Assembly (NCBI GenBank): GCA_043742705.1
Contig: JAYTXY010000198.1
Location: forward strand, 1-20,470
From: JAPLDA01 sp043742705
GTDB taxonomy: Bacteria; Bacteroidota; Bacteroidia; AKYH767-A; 2013-40CM-41-45
Reading direction: 5' to 3'
DNA length: 20,470 nucleotides
In this document: positions 8,370 to 15,854 of the stretch, piece after piece
Numbering within the stretch: the first letter of the stretch is position 1
Layout: each line of letters opens with the position of its first letter
Notes under the pieces: model-generated
What the model was told of the DNA's origin: nothing
What the model saw: only the letters and a program-made list of their open reading frames with translations
Databases searched by the model: none
Program-made: the position numbers and the translations under genes

Positions 8370-9462
8370 GATAAAAGTGATCATCAGCGGTGGAGGAACG
8401 GGCGGACATATATTTCCCGCTATTGCCATTGCCAATGCATTGAAAGCAGAGAATAGTGAAAATGAAATTTTGTTTGTCGGGGCGAACGGAAGAATGGAAA
8501 TGGAAAAAGTTCCGGCGGCAGGATATAAGATAGAAGGATTGAACATCAGCGGGATTCAACGGAAGCTCACGTTATCCAACCTGATGATTCCATTTAAAGT
8601 GATTGCAAGTGTGATGAAAGCAAAAAAAATTATTAAACAATTTCAACCCAATGTTGCAGTAGGAGTTGGCGGTTACGCAAGTGCCCCATTGCTCTACGCA
8701 GCAACGTCAATGAAAATTCCTTCGCTTATCCAGGAACAGAATTCGTACGCAGGAATTACGAATAAGATCTTGTCAAAAAGAGTTCAGAAGATCTGCGTTG
8801 CATACGATGAAATGGACAATTATTTCCCGAAAGAAAAAATTGTGATCACAGGAAACCCGGTGAGACAGGACATTCAGAACGTGGATGGGAAAAGGGGAGA
8901 AGCATTGAAACACTTTGGGTTATCGCCGGAGAAAAAAACAATTCTTGTAATTGGCGGAAGCCTGGGAGCAAGAACAATGAATGAAAGTATTGCGGCAGGA
9001 TTGAAATTGATAGAAGAGAAAAATATTCAGTTGATCTGGCAGACAGGAAAATCATTTTTCCAAAAAGCAAAATCAGTAACAGATAATTTGGAAGATAAAG
9101 GAATCAAAGCATTTGATTTTATTCAACGGATGGATTTAGCGTATGCAGTGGCTGATGTTGTGTTATCAAGAGCCGGAGCAAGTTCTGTTTCGGAACTGGC
9201 ACTGGTTGCAAAGCCGGCTATCCTGGTTCCGTCACCGAATGTGGCAGAAGACCACCAGACAAAAAATGCTATGGCTCTTGTCAGTAAAAATGCAGCTGTA
9301 CTGGTGAGTGATTCAGAAGCAATGGAAAAACTTGTGAATGCAGCCATTGAATTGATCAACGATGAAAACCATAAGAAACAATTGAGCGAGAACATTTCAA
9401 AGCTGGCATTAAGAAATTCTGCGGAGAAAATTGTACAGGAAATATATAATCTGATTAAGTAA
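8356..9462 (+). CDS. murG: UDP-GlcNAc:lipid I N-acetylglucosaminyltransferase MurG
   Basis: This peripheral inner-membrane enzyme adds GlcNAc to lipid I to make lipid II. The 368 residues form two Rossmann-like GT-B domains. Signatures are GGGTGGHIFPA (12-22), GVGGYAS (103-109), IQEQNSYAG (125-133), ITGNPVR (164-170), GGSLGA (200-205), SRAGASSVSEL (271-281) and VPSPNVAEDHQ (291-301), which binds the nucleotide sugar. The start is TTG at 8356, chosen because of the well-placed AAGGAGGA and because the N-terminus MQQRKIKVIISGGGTGG matches the usual short lead-in. It overlaps ftsW by 14 bases, suggesting coupled translation. Confidence 0.96.
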   Translation: MQQRKIKVIISGGGTGGHIFPAIAIANALKAENSENEILFVGANGRMEMEKVPAAGYKIEGLNISGIQRKLTLSNLMIPFKVIASVMKAKKIIKQFQPNVAVGVGGYASAPLLYAATSMKIPSLIQEQNSYAGITNKILSKRVQKICVAYDEMDNYFPKEKIVITGNPVRQDIQNVDGKRGEALKHFGLSPEKKTILVIGGSLGARTMNESIAAGLKLIEEKNIQLIWQTGKSFFQKAKSVTDNLEDKGIKAFDFIQRMDLAYAVADVVLSRAGASSVSELALVAKPAILVPSPNVAEDHQTKNAMALVSKNAAVLVSDSEAMEKLVNAAIELINDENHKKQLSENISKLALRNSAEKIVQEIYNLIK

Positions 9463-9466
9463 AACA

Positions 9467-10867
9467 GTGACTTTCAAAAACATACATAACGTTTATTTCA
9501 TCGGCATCGGTGGCATTGGTATGTCAGCGCTGGCGCGGTATTTCAACGCGCAGGGAAAAGAAGTGGCAGGATACGATAAGACTTCCACGGACCTCACGGA
9601 TGAATTAATTGACGAAGGAATTGAGATTCATTTTGCGGATGAGGTCAGCAACATTCCGCCGGCAATCCGCAATTCGCAATCCGCAATCCGCAATACATTA
9701 GTTGTTTACACGCCTGCTGTTCCAAAGGATCATTCTGAGTTAAATTATTTCATCTCAAGTGGATTTACTGTAAAGAAGCGTTCTGAAGTGTTAGGAATGA
9801 TTACGGAAAATTCTTTTACGATAGCAGTTGCGGGAACTCATGGTAAAACGACTACGTCCTCCATGATAGCGCACATCCTGAGGGCTTCCGGTGTCGATTG
9901 CACTGCATTTCTCGGTGGCATTTCTAAAAACTACCACACGAATCTTTTACTTGGAAAAGGTAATTCAGGCAAACAGGTTTTTGTTGTGGAAGCAGATGAA
10001 TACGATCGCTCTTTTCTCACGTTGCACCCTGACATTGCTCTGATCACGTCCATGGATGCTGATCATCTCGACATTTACGGAGATAAAAAATTTCTTGAAG
10101 ACTCTTATCGTCTCTTCGCTCAACAGTTAAAGCCCGAAGGAAAATTAATTTTCAAAAAAGGTCTTCCGTTGGATGATTTGCAATTGAAGCGAGCAGCTTA
10201 TTCGTTGGACGGTGGTTGTGATTATTCAGCTTCTGAAATAAAAATAAAAAATCACAAGTATCATTTTAACTGGAACAACAGCACAACTGTTATCAGGGAT
10301 CTTGCTTCTGAAATGCCGGGATTGCACAATGTTGAAAATGCTGTTGCTGCCATTGCTGCAGCAAGGCAATTGGGAATCGCGCCTGAAAAAATTTCGGCAG
10401 CCATTCATTCTTATGCAGGTGTGAAAAGAAGATTTGATTACCAGGTGAAAACGGATCGTGTCGTTTACATTGACGACTATGCACACCATCCGGAAGAACT
10501 TCGCGCTTGTATTTCTTCTGCACGTGAATTGTATCCTGAAAAAAGGATCACCGGAATTTTTCAGCCGCATCTGTATACACGCACACGCGATTTCGCAGAT
10601 GGATTTGCAAAAAGTTTGTCGATGCTCGACTCACTCATTCTGCTTGATATTTATCCGGCGCGTGAACTTCCGATTGAAGAAGTCACTTCAGAAATGATTT
10701 TCAAAAAAGTAACCGTTAAGGATAAAATACTCTGTTCAAAAGACATCGTGTTGGACGTGTTGGACAAACAAAAACCCGAAGTATTACTTACGCTTGGAGC
10801 AGGAGACATTGACCAACTGGTGATGCCCGTTAAACATTACTTAGAAAAAAAATATCCGAATGTTTAA
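9467..10867 (+). CDS. murC: UDP-N-acetylmuramate:L-alanine ligase MurC, with a repeat-derived insertion
   Basis: This cytoplasmic ATP-dependent ligase attaches the first stem-peptide residue, L-alanine, to UDP-MurNAc. The 466 residues start at GTG (9467), four bases after the murG stop. Visible are the UDP-binding loop IGIGGIGMSALA (12-23), the ATP loop AGTHGKTT (122-129), EADEYDRSF (177-185) and DDYAHHPEE in the C-terminal domain. The oddity is residues 66-77 (AIRNSQSAIRNT), encoded by five heptamer repeat units. They sit in the N-terminal domain just before LVVYTPAVPKDH, at a surface loop where other MurC proteins have only a few residues. The frame is kept, so the enzyme is probably active. 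Its 3' end overlaps ftsQ by eight bases. Confidence 0.96.
   Translation: MTFKNIHNVYFIGIGGIGMSALARYFNAQGKEVAGYDKTSTDLTDELIDEGIEIHFADEVSNIPPAIRNSQSAIRNTLVVYTPAVPKDHSELNYFISSGFTVKKRSEVLGMITENSFTIAVAGTHGKTTTSSMIAHILRASGVDCTAFLGGISKNYHTNLLLGKGNSGKQVFVVEADEYDRSFLTLHPDIALITSMDADHLDIYGDKKFLEDSYRLFAQQLKPEGKLIFKKGLPLDDLQLKRAAYSLDGGCDYSASEIKIKNHKYHFNWNNSTTVIRDLASEMPGLHNVENAVAAIAAARQLGIAPEKISAAIHSYAGVKRRFDYQVKTDRVVYIDDYAHHPEELRACISSARELYPEKRITGIFQPHLYTRTRDFADGFAKSLSMLDSLILLDIYPARELPIEEVTSEMIFKKVTVKDKILCSKDIVLDVLDKQKPEVLLTLGAGDIDQLVMPVKHYLEKKYPNV
9662..9696 (+). repeat. Five heptamer repeat units inside the murC coding sequence
   Basis: Five adjacent 7-base units follow the pattern GCAATNC. Units 1, 3 and 4 are GCAATCC, unit 2 is GCAATTC and unit 5 is GCAATAC. 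Because three heptamers make seven codons, the peptide repeats with a 7-residue period: AIRNSQS then AIRN. The reverse complement of the unit (GGATTGC) matches words in the murD-ftsW tract at 7102-7185. Confidence 0.85.
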
Positions 10868-11705
10868 AAAGCTGAGAGAAAAAATCGACTTGAAGAAAGT
10901 TTTTCGTATCACCGGCTGGTGCCTCGTGATCGCGGGATTTGTAATCACAGTAGGGTTTACAGAGAGCAAGCAGAAAGGAATGCTGTGTACAGAAGTGGAT
11001 ATCAGCATCAGGGATCTGAACAACCAGGCATTCGTTGAGAAGAGCGATGTGTTGCAAATGATTCACGATAAGTTCGGAGTACTTGAAGGAAAATCATTGA
11101 ATACTATTAACATTTCCTTGTTGGAAAATATCATCAATAACAATCCTTTCGTTTCACATGCCGAAGTATTTTCAACCATTGATGGAAAGCTGAATATTGA
11201 AGTAATTCCGCGGAATCCGATTATCCGGATTGTGAATTACTTCAACGAAAGTTTTTACATAGACGATCAGGGTGTGTTCATGCCGTTGTCAGAAAAGTAC
11301 TCCGCATCAGTACCGGTTGTCAATGGTTTTATATTGGACATGGAGTCAGTACACAAGGTGAGAGTCTTTGACAAGAAGGAGGAAGCGGATACATCGGTTC
11401 ATCCGATGATGGTTGAAAAAGTTTTCATGCTTGCTGATTATCTCAGGCACCACGAATTTTGGAATGCACAGGTGGAGCAGATATACGTAAATGCAGAGGG
11501 CGACATGGAACTGATTCCGAGAGTGGGCAACCATACCATCGTATTCGGAGATGTTTCAGTTGGGGAGGCAGGAGAAAAAGAAATGGAAGAGAGGTTTACA
11601 AAACTTTTCCTCTTTTACAAAGAAGGGCTAAGCAAACAAGGTTGGAATAAATACAGCATCGTGAACTTAAAATACAAAGACCAGGTGGTCTGCACTAAAA
11701 AATAA
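10860..11705 (+). CDS. ftsQ: Cell division protein FtsQ
   Basis: This is a bitopic inner-membrane protein that links the Z-ring side to FtsL/FtsB and FtsW/FtsI. The 281 residues comprise a basic cytoplasmic tail (1-14), one membrane segment at about 15-33 and a POTRA-like domain at about 44-118, including SLNTINISLLENIINNNPFV and IEVIPRNPIIRI. A larger beta domain follows. The family is poorly conserved, but size, topology and the POTRA-like pattern agree with its place between murC and ftsA. The ATG lies within the last codons of murC (8-base overlap), and ftsA follows after three bases. Confidence 0.88.
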   Translation: MFKKLREKIDLKKVFRITGWCLVIAGFVITVGFTESKQKGMLCTEVDISIRDLNNQAFVEKSDVLQMIHDKFGVLEGKSLNTINISLLENIINNNPFVSHAEVFSTIDGKLNIEVIPRNPIIRIVNYFNESFYIDDQGVFMPLSEKYSASVPVVNGFILDMESVHKVRVFDKKEEADTSVHPMMVEKVFMLADYLRHHEFWNAQVEQIYVNAEGDMELIPRVGNHTIVFGDVSVGEAGEKEMEERFTKLFLFYKEGLSKQGWNKYSIVNLKYKDQVVCTKK

Positions 11706-11708
11706 CGA

Positions 11709-13007
11709 ATGGAAAATAACGACATAGTTGTTGGACTTGATATCGGAACAACAAAAATCTGCACCATTGTTGGCAGGAAGAACGAGTTCGGCAAAATTGA
11801 AATACTCGGTTACGGAAAATCCGAATCACTCGGTGTAACACGAGGTGTCGTGACCAACATTGTGAATACCATCCAGTCAATTAAATATTCCGTTGACGAA
11901 GCATCCGTAAAATCGAATGTTGACATTCACAACGTGTATGTTGGTATTGCAGGGCAACACATAAAAAGTCTACAGCATCGTGGCATGCGCACACGTAACA
12001 CACTCGATGATGAAATCAGCCAGGCTGATATTGATGCTATCGTGGAAGACATGTACAAACTGGCAATGCCTCCGGGAGAAGAAATCATTCACGTGATTCC
12101 GCAGGAATACATTGTGGACAGCGAGCAGGGAGTGAAGAACCCAATCGGTATGTCGGGTATGCGCCTTGAAGCAAATTGCCATATCATTACGGGCCAGGTA
12201 ACGGCCGCAAAAAATATTTACAAATGCGTGAACCGTGCAGGTCTTCATACTCAGGGACTTTTCCTCGAGCCGCTTGCAAGTTCAGAAGCTGTACTTACGG
12301 CAGAAGAAAAAGAAGCGGGAGTAGTATTGGTTGACATTGGTGGTGGCACAACCGATATCGCAATTTTCCAGGACGGAGTGATACGTCACACTGCGGTGAT
12401 TCCTTTCGGAGGAAATGTGATCACAGAAGATATCAAAGAAGGTTGCACAATCATCCGCAGCCAGGCAGAGTTGCTCAAAATAAAATTCGGATCGGCACTG
12501 GCGAGTGAGAACCAGGAGAATGAAATCGTTTCCATTCCCGGTTTACGCGGACGTGAACCGAAAGAAATTTCTGTGAGAAACCTGGCAAACATTATCCAGG
12601 CAAGAATGGAAGAGATCGTTGAGCATGTATACTATGAAATAAAAAATTCAGGATACGAGAAAAAACTGATTGCAGGAATTGTGATCACCGGTGGTGGTGC
12701 ACAATTGAAACACATCATTCAGCTTGTTGAATTCATCACAGGCATGGACGTACGCATCGGCTACCCGAACGAACATCTTGCAAAAGGTGCGGATGAACTG
12801 ATGAGCCCGATGTATGCAACAGGTGTAGGTCTTGTTATCAAAGGCTTCCAGGAATTCGAAAAGCAGAAAAAAGAAATTAAGAATGCCCGCGAGGAAGAAC
12901 GGAAAGGCAGAGAGAAAACCATTAAAGAACCGACCGTTAAATCCGGAGGATTTTTTGAGATGATCAAAAAGCTGATCGGTGACGAAGAAGACAAAGAACT
13001 CAAATAG
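11709..13007 (+). CDS. ftsA: Cell division protein FtsA
   Basis: This actin-like ATPase anchors FtsZ filaments to the membrane and recruits later division proteins. The 432 residues show GLDIGTTK (9-16, phosphate 1), an FtsA-specific 1C subdomain at about 85-165, LVDIGGGTTDIA (207-218, phosphate 2) and GIVITGGGAQL near 320 (adenosine site). The tail contains a charged linker and then GGFFEMIKKLIG at about 413-424. This is an amphipathic helix of the kind that serves as the membrane-targeting sequence. Forty-seven bases of A/C-rich sequence separate it from ftsZ. Confidence 0.96.
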   Translation: MENNDIVVGLDIGTTKICTIVGRKNEFGKIEILGYGKSESLGVTRGVVTNIVNTIQSIKYSVDEASVKSNVDIHNVYVGIAGQHIKSLQHRGMRTRNTLDDEISQADIDAIVEDMYKLAMPPGEEIIHVIPQEYIVDSEQGVKNPIGMSGMRLEANCHIITGQVTAAKNIYKCVNRAGLHTQGLFLEPLASSEAVLTAEEKEAGVVLVDIGGGTTDIAIFQDGVIRHTAVIPFGGNVITEDIKEGCTIIRSQAELLKIKFGSALASENQENEIVSIPGLRGREPKEISVRNLANIIQARMEEIVEHVYYEIKNSGYEKKLIAGIVITGGGAQLKHIIQLVEFITGMDVRIGYPNEHLAKGADELMSPMYATGVGLVIKGFQEFEKQKKEIKNAREEERKGREKTIKEPTVKSGGFFEMIKKLIGDEEDKELK

Positions 13008-13054
13008 TTTCAGAACAACATACTCAACTCACAACTTAACATAACAACATTAAC

Positions 13055-14587
13055 ATGGAATTTGAACTTCATAAAGACCAGGCATCGATTATCAAGGTGA
13101 TTGGCGTTGGCGGTGGCGGAAGCAATGCGGTGAACCACATGTTCCGGCAAGGAATCAAAGGCGTTGATTTTATTATTTGCAACACCGATGCACAGGCGCT
13201 TGAAATTTCACCGGTGCCGACAAAAATCCAGCTGGGCATGAGCCTTACTGAAGGTCGCGGTGCAGGCTCCATTCCTGAGATCGGAAAAAACGCTGCAATC
13301 GAAAACATCGAAGACATCCGCAAATTACTTGCTGATACGAAAATGGTTTTCATCACAGCAGGAATGGGCGGAGGAACAGGAACAGGTGCGGCTCCCATCA
13401 TTGCCCAGACGGCAAAGGAAATGGGAATTCTCACCGTGGGAATCATCACCGTTCCATTTGCATTCGAAGGAAAGAAAAGAAAAAATCAGGCGGATGAAGG
13501 TATTGAGCAGTTAAAAAATAATGTAGATACCATCCTCATCATCTGCAACGATAAACTTCGCGAGATGTATGGCAACCTGAAATTGTCGGAAGCTTTTTCA
13601 CATGCTGATGATATTTTGACTACTGCAGCAAAAGGAATCGCAGAGATTATTACAGTAACAGGTTACATCAACGTAGATTTTGAAGATGTGAAGACAGCCG
13701 TGTCTGACAGCGGTGTTGCCATCATGGGTTCTGCGATTGCTGAAGGAGAAAACAGGGCGATCAAAGCAGTTGAACAGGCGCTTGCTTCTCCGTTGCTCAA
13801 TGACGATAACATCAAAGGTGCGCGTTACATCTTGATGAATGTTGCATCCGGAAGTAAGGAAGTAACCATGGATGAAATCGGATCGATCACCGATTACATC
13901 CAGGACGAAGCAGGATTAACAGCAGACATCATCTGGGGAAATTGTGTGGACGAAACACTTGGAGAAAAAGTGAGTGTTACCATCATCGCAACAGGTTTCA
14001 AAACAAAACGCGATCAGGGAGTTGAAGCTGAGAAAAACAAAGTCACGCGTCATGTGCTTACTGATGAAGCGAAGAACATTAATGTTGAAGCACCTCAACA
14101 AAAAAATCGTGACCGCGAAATTCTCGAGCCGATGATTCTTAAAAAAGAAGAAGAATCTAATGTGATGAGAGAATCAGCTCCGTCAGCACAGCCTGAGAAG
14201 GAAATTATTTTTGAATTTGATATGCCGGGAAAGTCACCGAAAGAAAATAATCCTGCTCCGTTTGTCGAAGAGAAGATGTCATCGCGTGTTGAAGAGAATA
14301 TTCCCAACGTGGAAGATCTGAAACAGGAAGACACTTCAACAGAAGAACAACTCCGCAAATCGCGAGAGCGAATCATGAAGTTGAAAGAGTTGAGTTATCG
14401 TATCGGCAATGCCAATAACCTTGCTGACATGGAGAAAGAGCCGGCTTACAAACGGAGAAACATCAAGCTTGACCAGGTTGCTCATTCAAGCGAAACAAAT
14501 ATATCACGGTACACGCTGACTACAGAAGACGAGAAGAAAACGGAAATCCGTCCGAATAATTCTTTTCTTCATGACAACGTTGACTAA
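13055..14587 (+). CDS. ftsZ: Cell division GTPase FtsZ
   Basis: This tubulin-like GTPase polymerises into the cytokinetic Z-ring. The 510 residues begin with a short N-terminus and then GVGGGGSNAV (17-26). The GTP signature GGGTGTG is at 105-111, and the T7 synergy loop NVDFED at 206-211 contributes the catalytic acids D208 and D211 to the neighbouring subunit. A long charged variable linker runs from about 325 to 460. A Bacteroidota-type C-terminal segment follows (EPAYKRRNIKL, then ISRYTL, ending NNSFLHDNVD); part of it should be the FtsA-binding peptide. It is longer than E. coli FtsZ (383) because of the linker, as is usual in this phylum. It is the last gene of the operon and is followed by a terminator. 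Confidence 0.97.
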   Translation: MEFELHKDQASIIKVIGVGGGGSNAVNHMFRQGIKGVDFIICNTDAQALEISPVPTKIQLGMSLTEGRGAGSIPEIGKNAAIENIEDIRKLLADTKMVFITAGMGGGTGTGAAPIIAQTAKEMGILTVGIITVPFAFEGKKRKNQADEGIEQLKNNVDTILIICNDKLREMYGNLKLSEAFSHADDILTTAAKGIAEIITVTGYINVDFEDVKTAVSDSGVAIMGSAIAEGENRAIKAVEQALASPLLNDDNIKGARYILMNVASGSKEVTMDEIGSITDYIQDEAGLTADIIWGNCVDETLGEKVSVTIIATGFKTKRDQGVEAEKNKVTRHVLTDEAKNINVEAPQQKNRDREILEPMILKKEEESNVMRESAPSAQPEKEIIFEFDMPGKSPKENNPAPFVEEKMSSRVEENIPNVEDLKQEDTSTEEQLRKSRERIMKLKELSYRIGNANNLADMEKEPAYKRRNIKLDQVAHSSETNISRYTLTTEDEKKTEIRPNNSFLHDNVD

Positions 14588-14629
14588 GTAAAATTTTAGA
14601 GTTGTTTATGTTGAGTTTGCTTTTAAATT

Positions 14630-14660
14630 TGTCCTCGCTGAAAGGTGGGGACATTTTTTT
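14630..14660 (+). terminator. Intrinsic terminator of the dcw operon
   Basis: A 9-bp stem pairs TGTCCTCGC (14630-14638) with GTGGGGACA (14645-14653), with two G-U pairs and a TGAAAG loop. A run of seven T follows (14654-14660). It lies 43 bases after the ftsZ stop, with no other gene between. Confidence 0.8.
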
Positions 14661-14747
14661 GGGCTACTAATTACGAATCTCTACGAATTTACGAATGTAT
14701 TTTCGCTTTAGGAACGTTCATTAATTAAAATGTCAGTTACTTTTTTT

Positions 14748-14803
14748 AACTTCAAACCTCGAACTTCTAATTCATAATTTATAATTCAAAATTCATAATT
14801 ATT
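14748..14803. repeat. Eight heptamer units just upstream of the YqeY-like gene
   Basis: Eight units in constant 7-base phase follow the pattern AAYYTNN or AATTNNN. AACTTCA is at 14748, AATTCAT at 14769 and again at 14790, and AATTCAA at 14783. The tract ends six bases before the ATG at 14810, so it occupies the leader or promoter zone of that gene. The rest of the 222-base gap (14661-14747) holds a looser repetition of TACGAAT (three copies between 14673 and 14697) and nothing else recognisable. Confidence 0.7.
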
Positions 14804-14809
14804 TCCAAA

Positions 14810-15259
14810 ATGTCTCTCGAAGAAAAAATAAACGCTGACCTGAAAACAGCCATGCTTGCAAAAGATGAAACGGCTGTGAGAAGTTTAAGAGCAGTGAAGT
14901 CTGCTATTTTACTTGCAAAGACTTCCGGAGGAGGAAACATTTCTCCTGAAGATGAAATTAAAATGCTGCAAAAGCTGGTCAAGCAGCGTAAAGAATCCGT
15001 TGAGATTTATCAGCAACAAAACCGACCTGATCTTGCCGGACCGGAGCAGGCAGAAATTGCCGTCATTGAAAAATACCTTCCGCAGCAAATGGGAGAAGAA
15101 GAAATCAAGGCGGAATTGAAAAAGATTATAGAGCAGATGGGAGCAAAAACTCCCGCTGAAATGGGGAAAGTAATGGGAGCAGCGTCCAAGCATTTTGCGG
15201 GGAAAGCAGACAATAAGATTGTTTCTCAATTAGTTAAGCAATTGCTGGGAGCAGGATAA
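14810..15259 (+). CDS. YqeY/GatB-like family protein
   Basis: The 149 residues match the stand-alone YqeY family in full length. They begin MSLEEKINADLKTAMLAKDE, continue with RSLRAVKSAI and a glycine-rich turn, and have the central LVKQRKESVEIY and EIAVIEKYLPQQM. They finish with GKVMGAASKHFAGKADNKIVS, the part resembling the C-terminal tail domain of GatB (amidotransferase subunit B), which binds tRNA. A link to tRNA-dependent amidation or RNA binding is suggested by the family but not established. It is a soluble, mostly helical protein. It stands apart from the dcw operon behind a terminator, and the 150-base gap to the cold-shock gene has no clear terminator. Confidence 0.9.
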   Translation: MSLEEKINADLKTAMLAKDETAVRSLRAVKSAILLAKTSGGGNISPEDEIKMLQKLVKQRKESVEIYQQQNRPDLAGPEQAEIAVIEKYLPQQMGEEEIKAELKKIIEQMGAKTPAEMGKVMGAASKHFAGKADNKIVSQLVKQLLGAG

Positions 15260-15272
15260 TTTTAAGACCCTC

Positions 15273-15303
15273 TTGTAAACATCGAATATAATTTTAATCT
15301 TTG
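15273..15303 (+). promoter_or_regulatory. Candidate Bacteroidota promoter for the cold-shock gene
   Basis: TTG at 15273-15275 lies 19 bases before TAATCTTTG (15295-15303). This resembles the Bacteroidota -33 TTG and -7 TANNTTTG elements, with one extra base in the -7 element. It would give a leader of about 100 bases before the ATG at 15410. The leader contains ACCCGC (15329-15334) complementary to GCGGGT (15371-15376). Confidence 0.35.
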
Positions 15304-15409
15304 GCACCAAATCACGATGATTTAAGTGACCCGCAATTCAAATTAAAATACTCACAAGGGCAGATGTTAAGCGGGTTCCGTCTGACTTTTGTGAACAAAT
15401 TAACACCTA

Positions 15410-15604
15410 ATGAAAACAGGAAAAGTAAAATTCTTTAATGAGGCAAAGGGCTTCGGCTTTATTGTGGCTGACGACACAAACGAAGAAGTGTTTGTACACC
15501 ACAGCGGATTGGTAGACAAAATCCGTGAAAATGATCTAGTAGAGTTTGAAGTTACCGATGGCAAAAAAGGACCAAACGCTGTCAACGTGAAGAGAGCGAA
15601 GTAA
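15410..15604 (+). CDS. Cold-shock domain protein (CspA family)
   Basis: This is a 64-residue single cold-shock domain, a small five-strand barrel that binds single-stranded RNA or DNA and keeps mRNA unfolded. Both RNA-binding motifs are present: KGFGFI (RNP1, 13-18) and VFVHHS (RNP2, 27-32). The start MKTGKVKFFNEAKG is the usual one for the family, and the length is typical of Bacteroidota members. It is a single-gene unit, with a leader of about 100-150 bases that can fold and its own terminator 22 bases after the stop. A leader of this kind is typical of cold-induced csp genes, but induction cannot be read from the sequence. Confidence 0.95.
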   Translation: MKTGKVKFFNEAKGFGFIVADDTNEEVFVHHSGLVDKIRENDLVEFEVTDGKKGPNAVNVKRAK

Positions 15605-15626
15605 CACAAAACACACAGAAATTTGA

Positions 15627-15658
15627 AACGGGAGCCCAAAAGGTTCCCGTTTTTTTTT
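15627..15658 (+). terminator. Intrinsic terminator of the cold-shock gene
   Basis: A 10-bp stem pairs AACGGGAGCC (15627-15636) with GGTTCCCGTT (15642-15651), with one G-U pair and a 5-base loop. It runs into nine T (15650-15658). It starts 22 bases after the stop codon. Confidence 0.88.
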
Positions 15659-15659
15659 A

Positions 15660-15712
15660 ATGAAACTTGTCTTTCAGGAATGCGAAGCATGAACTGAAAG
15701 ACTTAGTTTCAT
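15660..15712. repeat. Long imperfect hairpin with nested GCGAAGC mini-hairpin
   Basis: The arms 15660-15677 and 15694-15712 pair over 17 bp with one small internal loop (ATGAAACT with AGTTTCAT, GTCTTTCAG with CTGAAAGAC). Inside, ATGC-GAA-GCAT (15680-15690) forms a second stem. The core GCGAAGC is known as an unusually stable DNA mini-hairpin. It follows directly on the terminator T run. It resembles a REP-type palindromic element, but I recognise no named family. Confidence 0.65.
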
Positions 15713-15713
15713 A

Positions 15714-15739
15714 ATCCCGATCACGAAGTGTATCGGGAT
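15714..15739. repeat. Second palindrome with GAA triloop
   Basis: ATCCCGAT (15714-15721) pairs exactly with ATCGGGAT (15732-15739), and the stem continues as CAC-GAA-GTG with one bulged T. It sits two bases after the preceding hairpin and shares its GAA loop, so the two probably form one element. It lies between convergent genes. Confidence 0.7.
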
Positions 15740-15765
15740 CTGTTAATAAATTTTGTATTCACCTC

Positions 15766-15813
15766 CCACTTTCCCACTTTCTCACTTTCACATTTTCTCA
15801 CTCTCTCACTTTC
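15766..15813. repeat. Octamer tandem tract
   Basis: Six successive 8-base units follow the pattern YCACTTTC with substitutions: the first two are CCACTTTC, and the third and sixth are TCACTTTC. A weaker 9-base repetition (ACTCAATCA, then ACCCAATCA) follows at about 15826-15843. It lies downstream of the DoxX-family gene on the opposite strand. The 15605-15854 gap holds only the terminator, the two hairpins and these tracts. Confidence 0.7.
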
Positions 15814-15854
15814 TCCTTCTTAATTCACTCAATCAACCCAATCAACTTCATTAA

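Noticed and set aside
14673..14697. Three TACGAAT copies considered as a protein-binding site array
   Set aside because: Spacing is uneven (about 10 then 8 bases), no palindromic operator form is seen, and it sits among other low-complexity tracts; noted only as loose repetition.
15766..15813. Tandem units considered as a CRISPR array
   Set aside because: Units are 8 bases long and directly adjacent, with no spacers of 30 bases or so, and there are no cas genes in the window.
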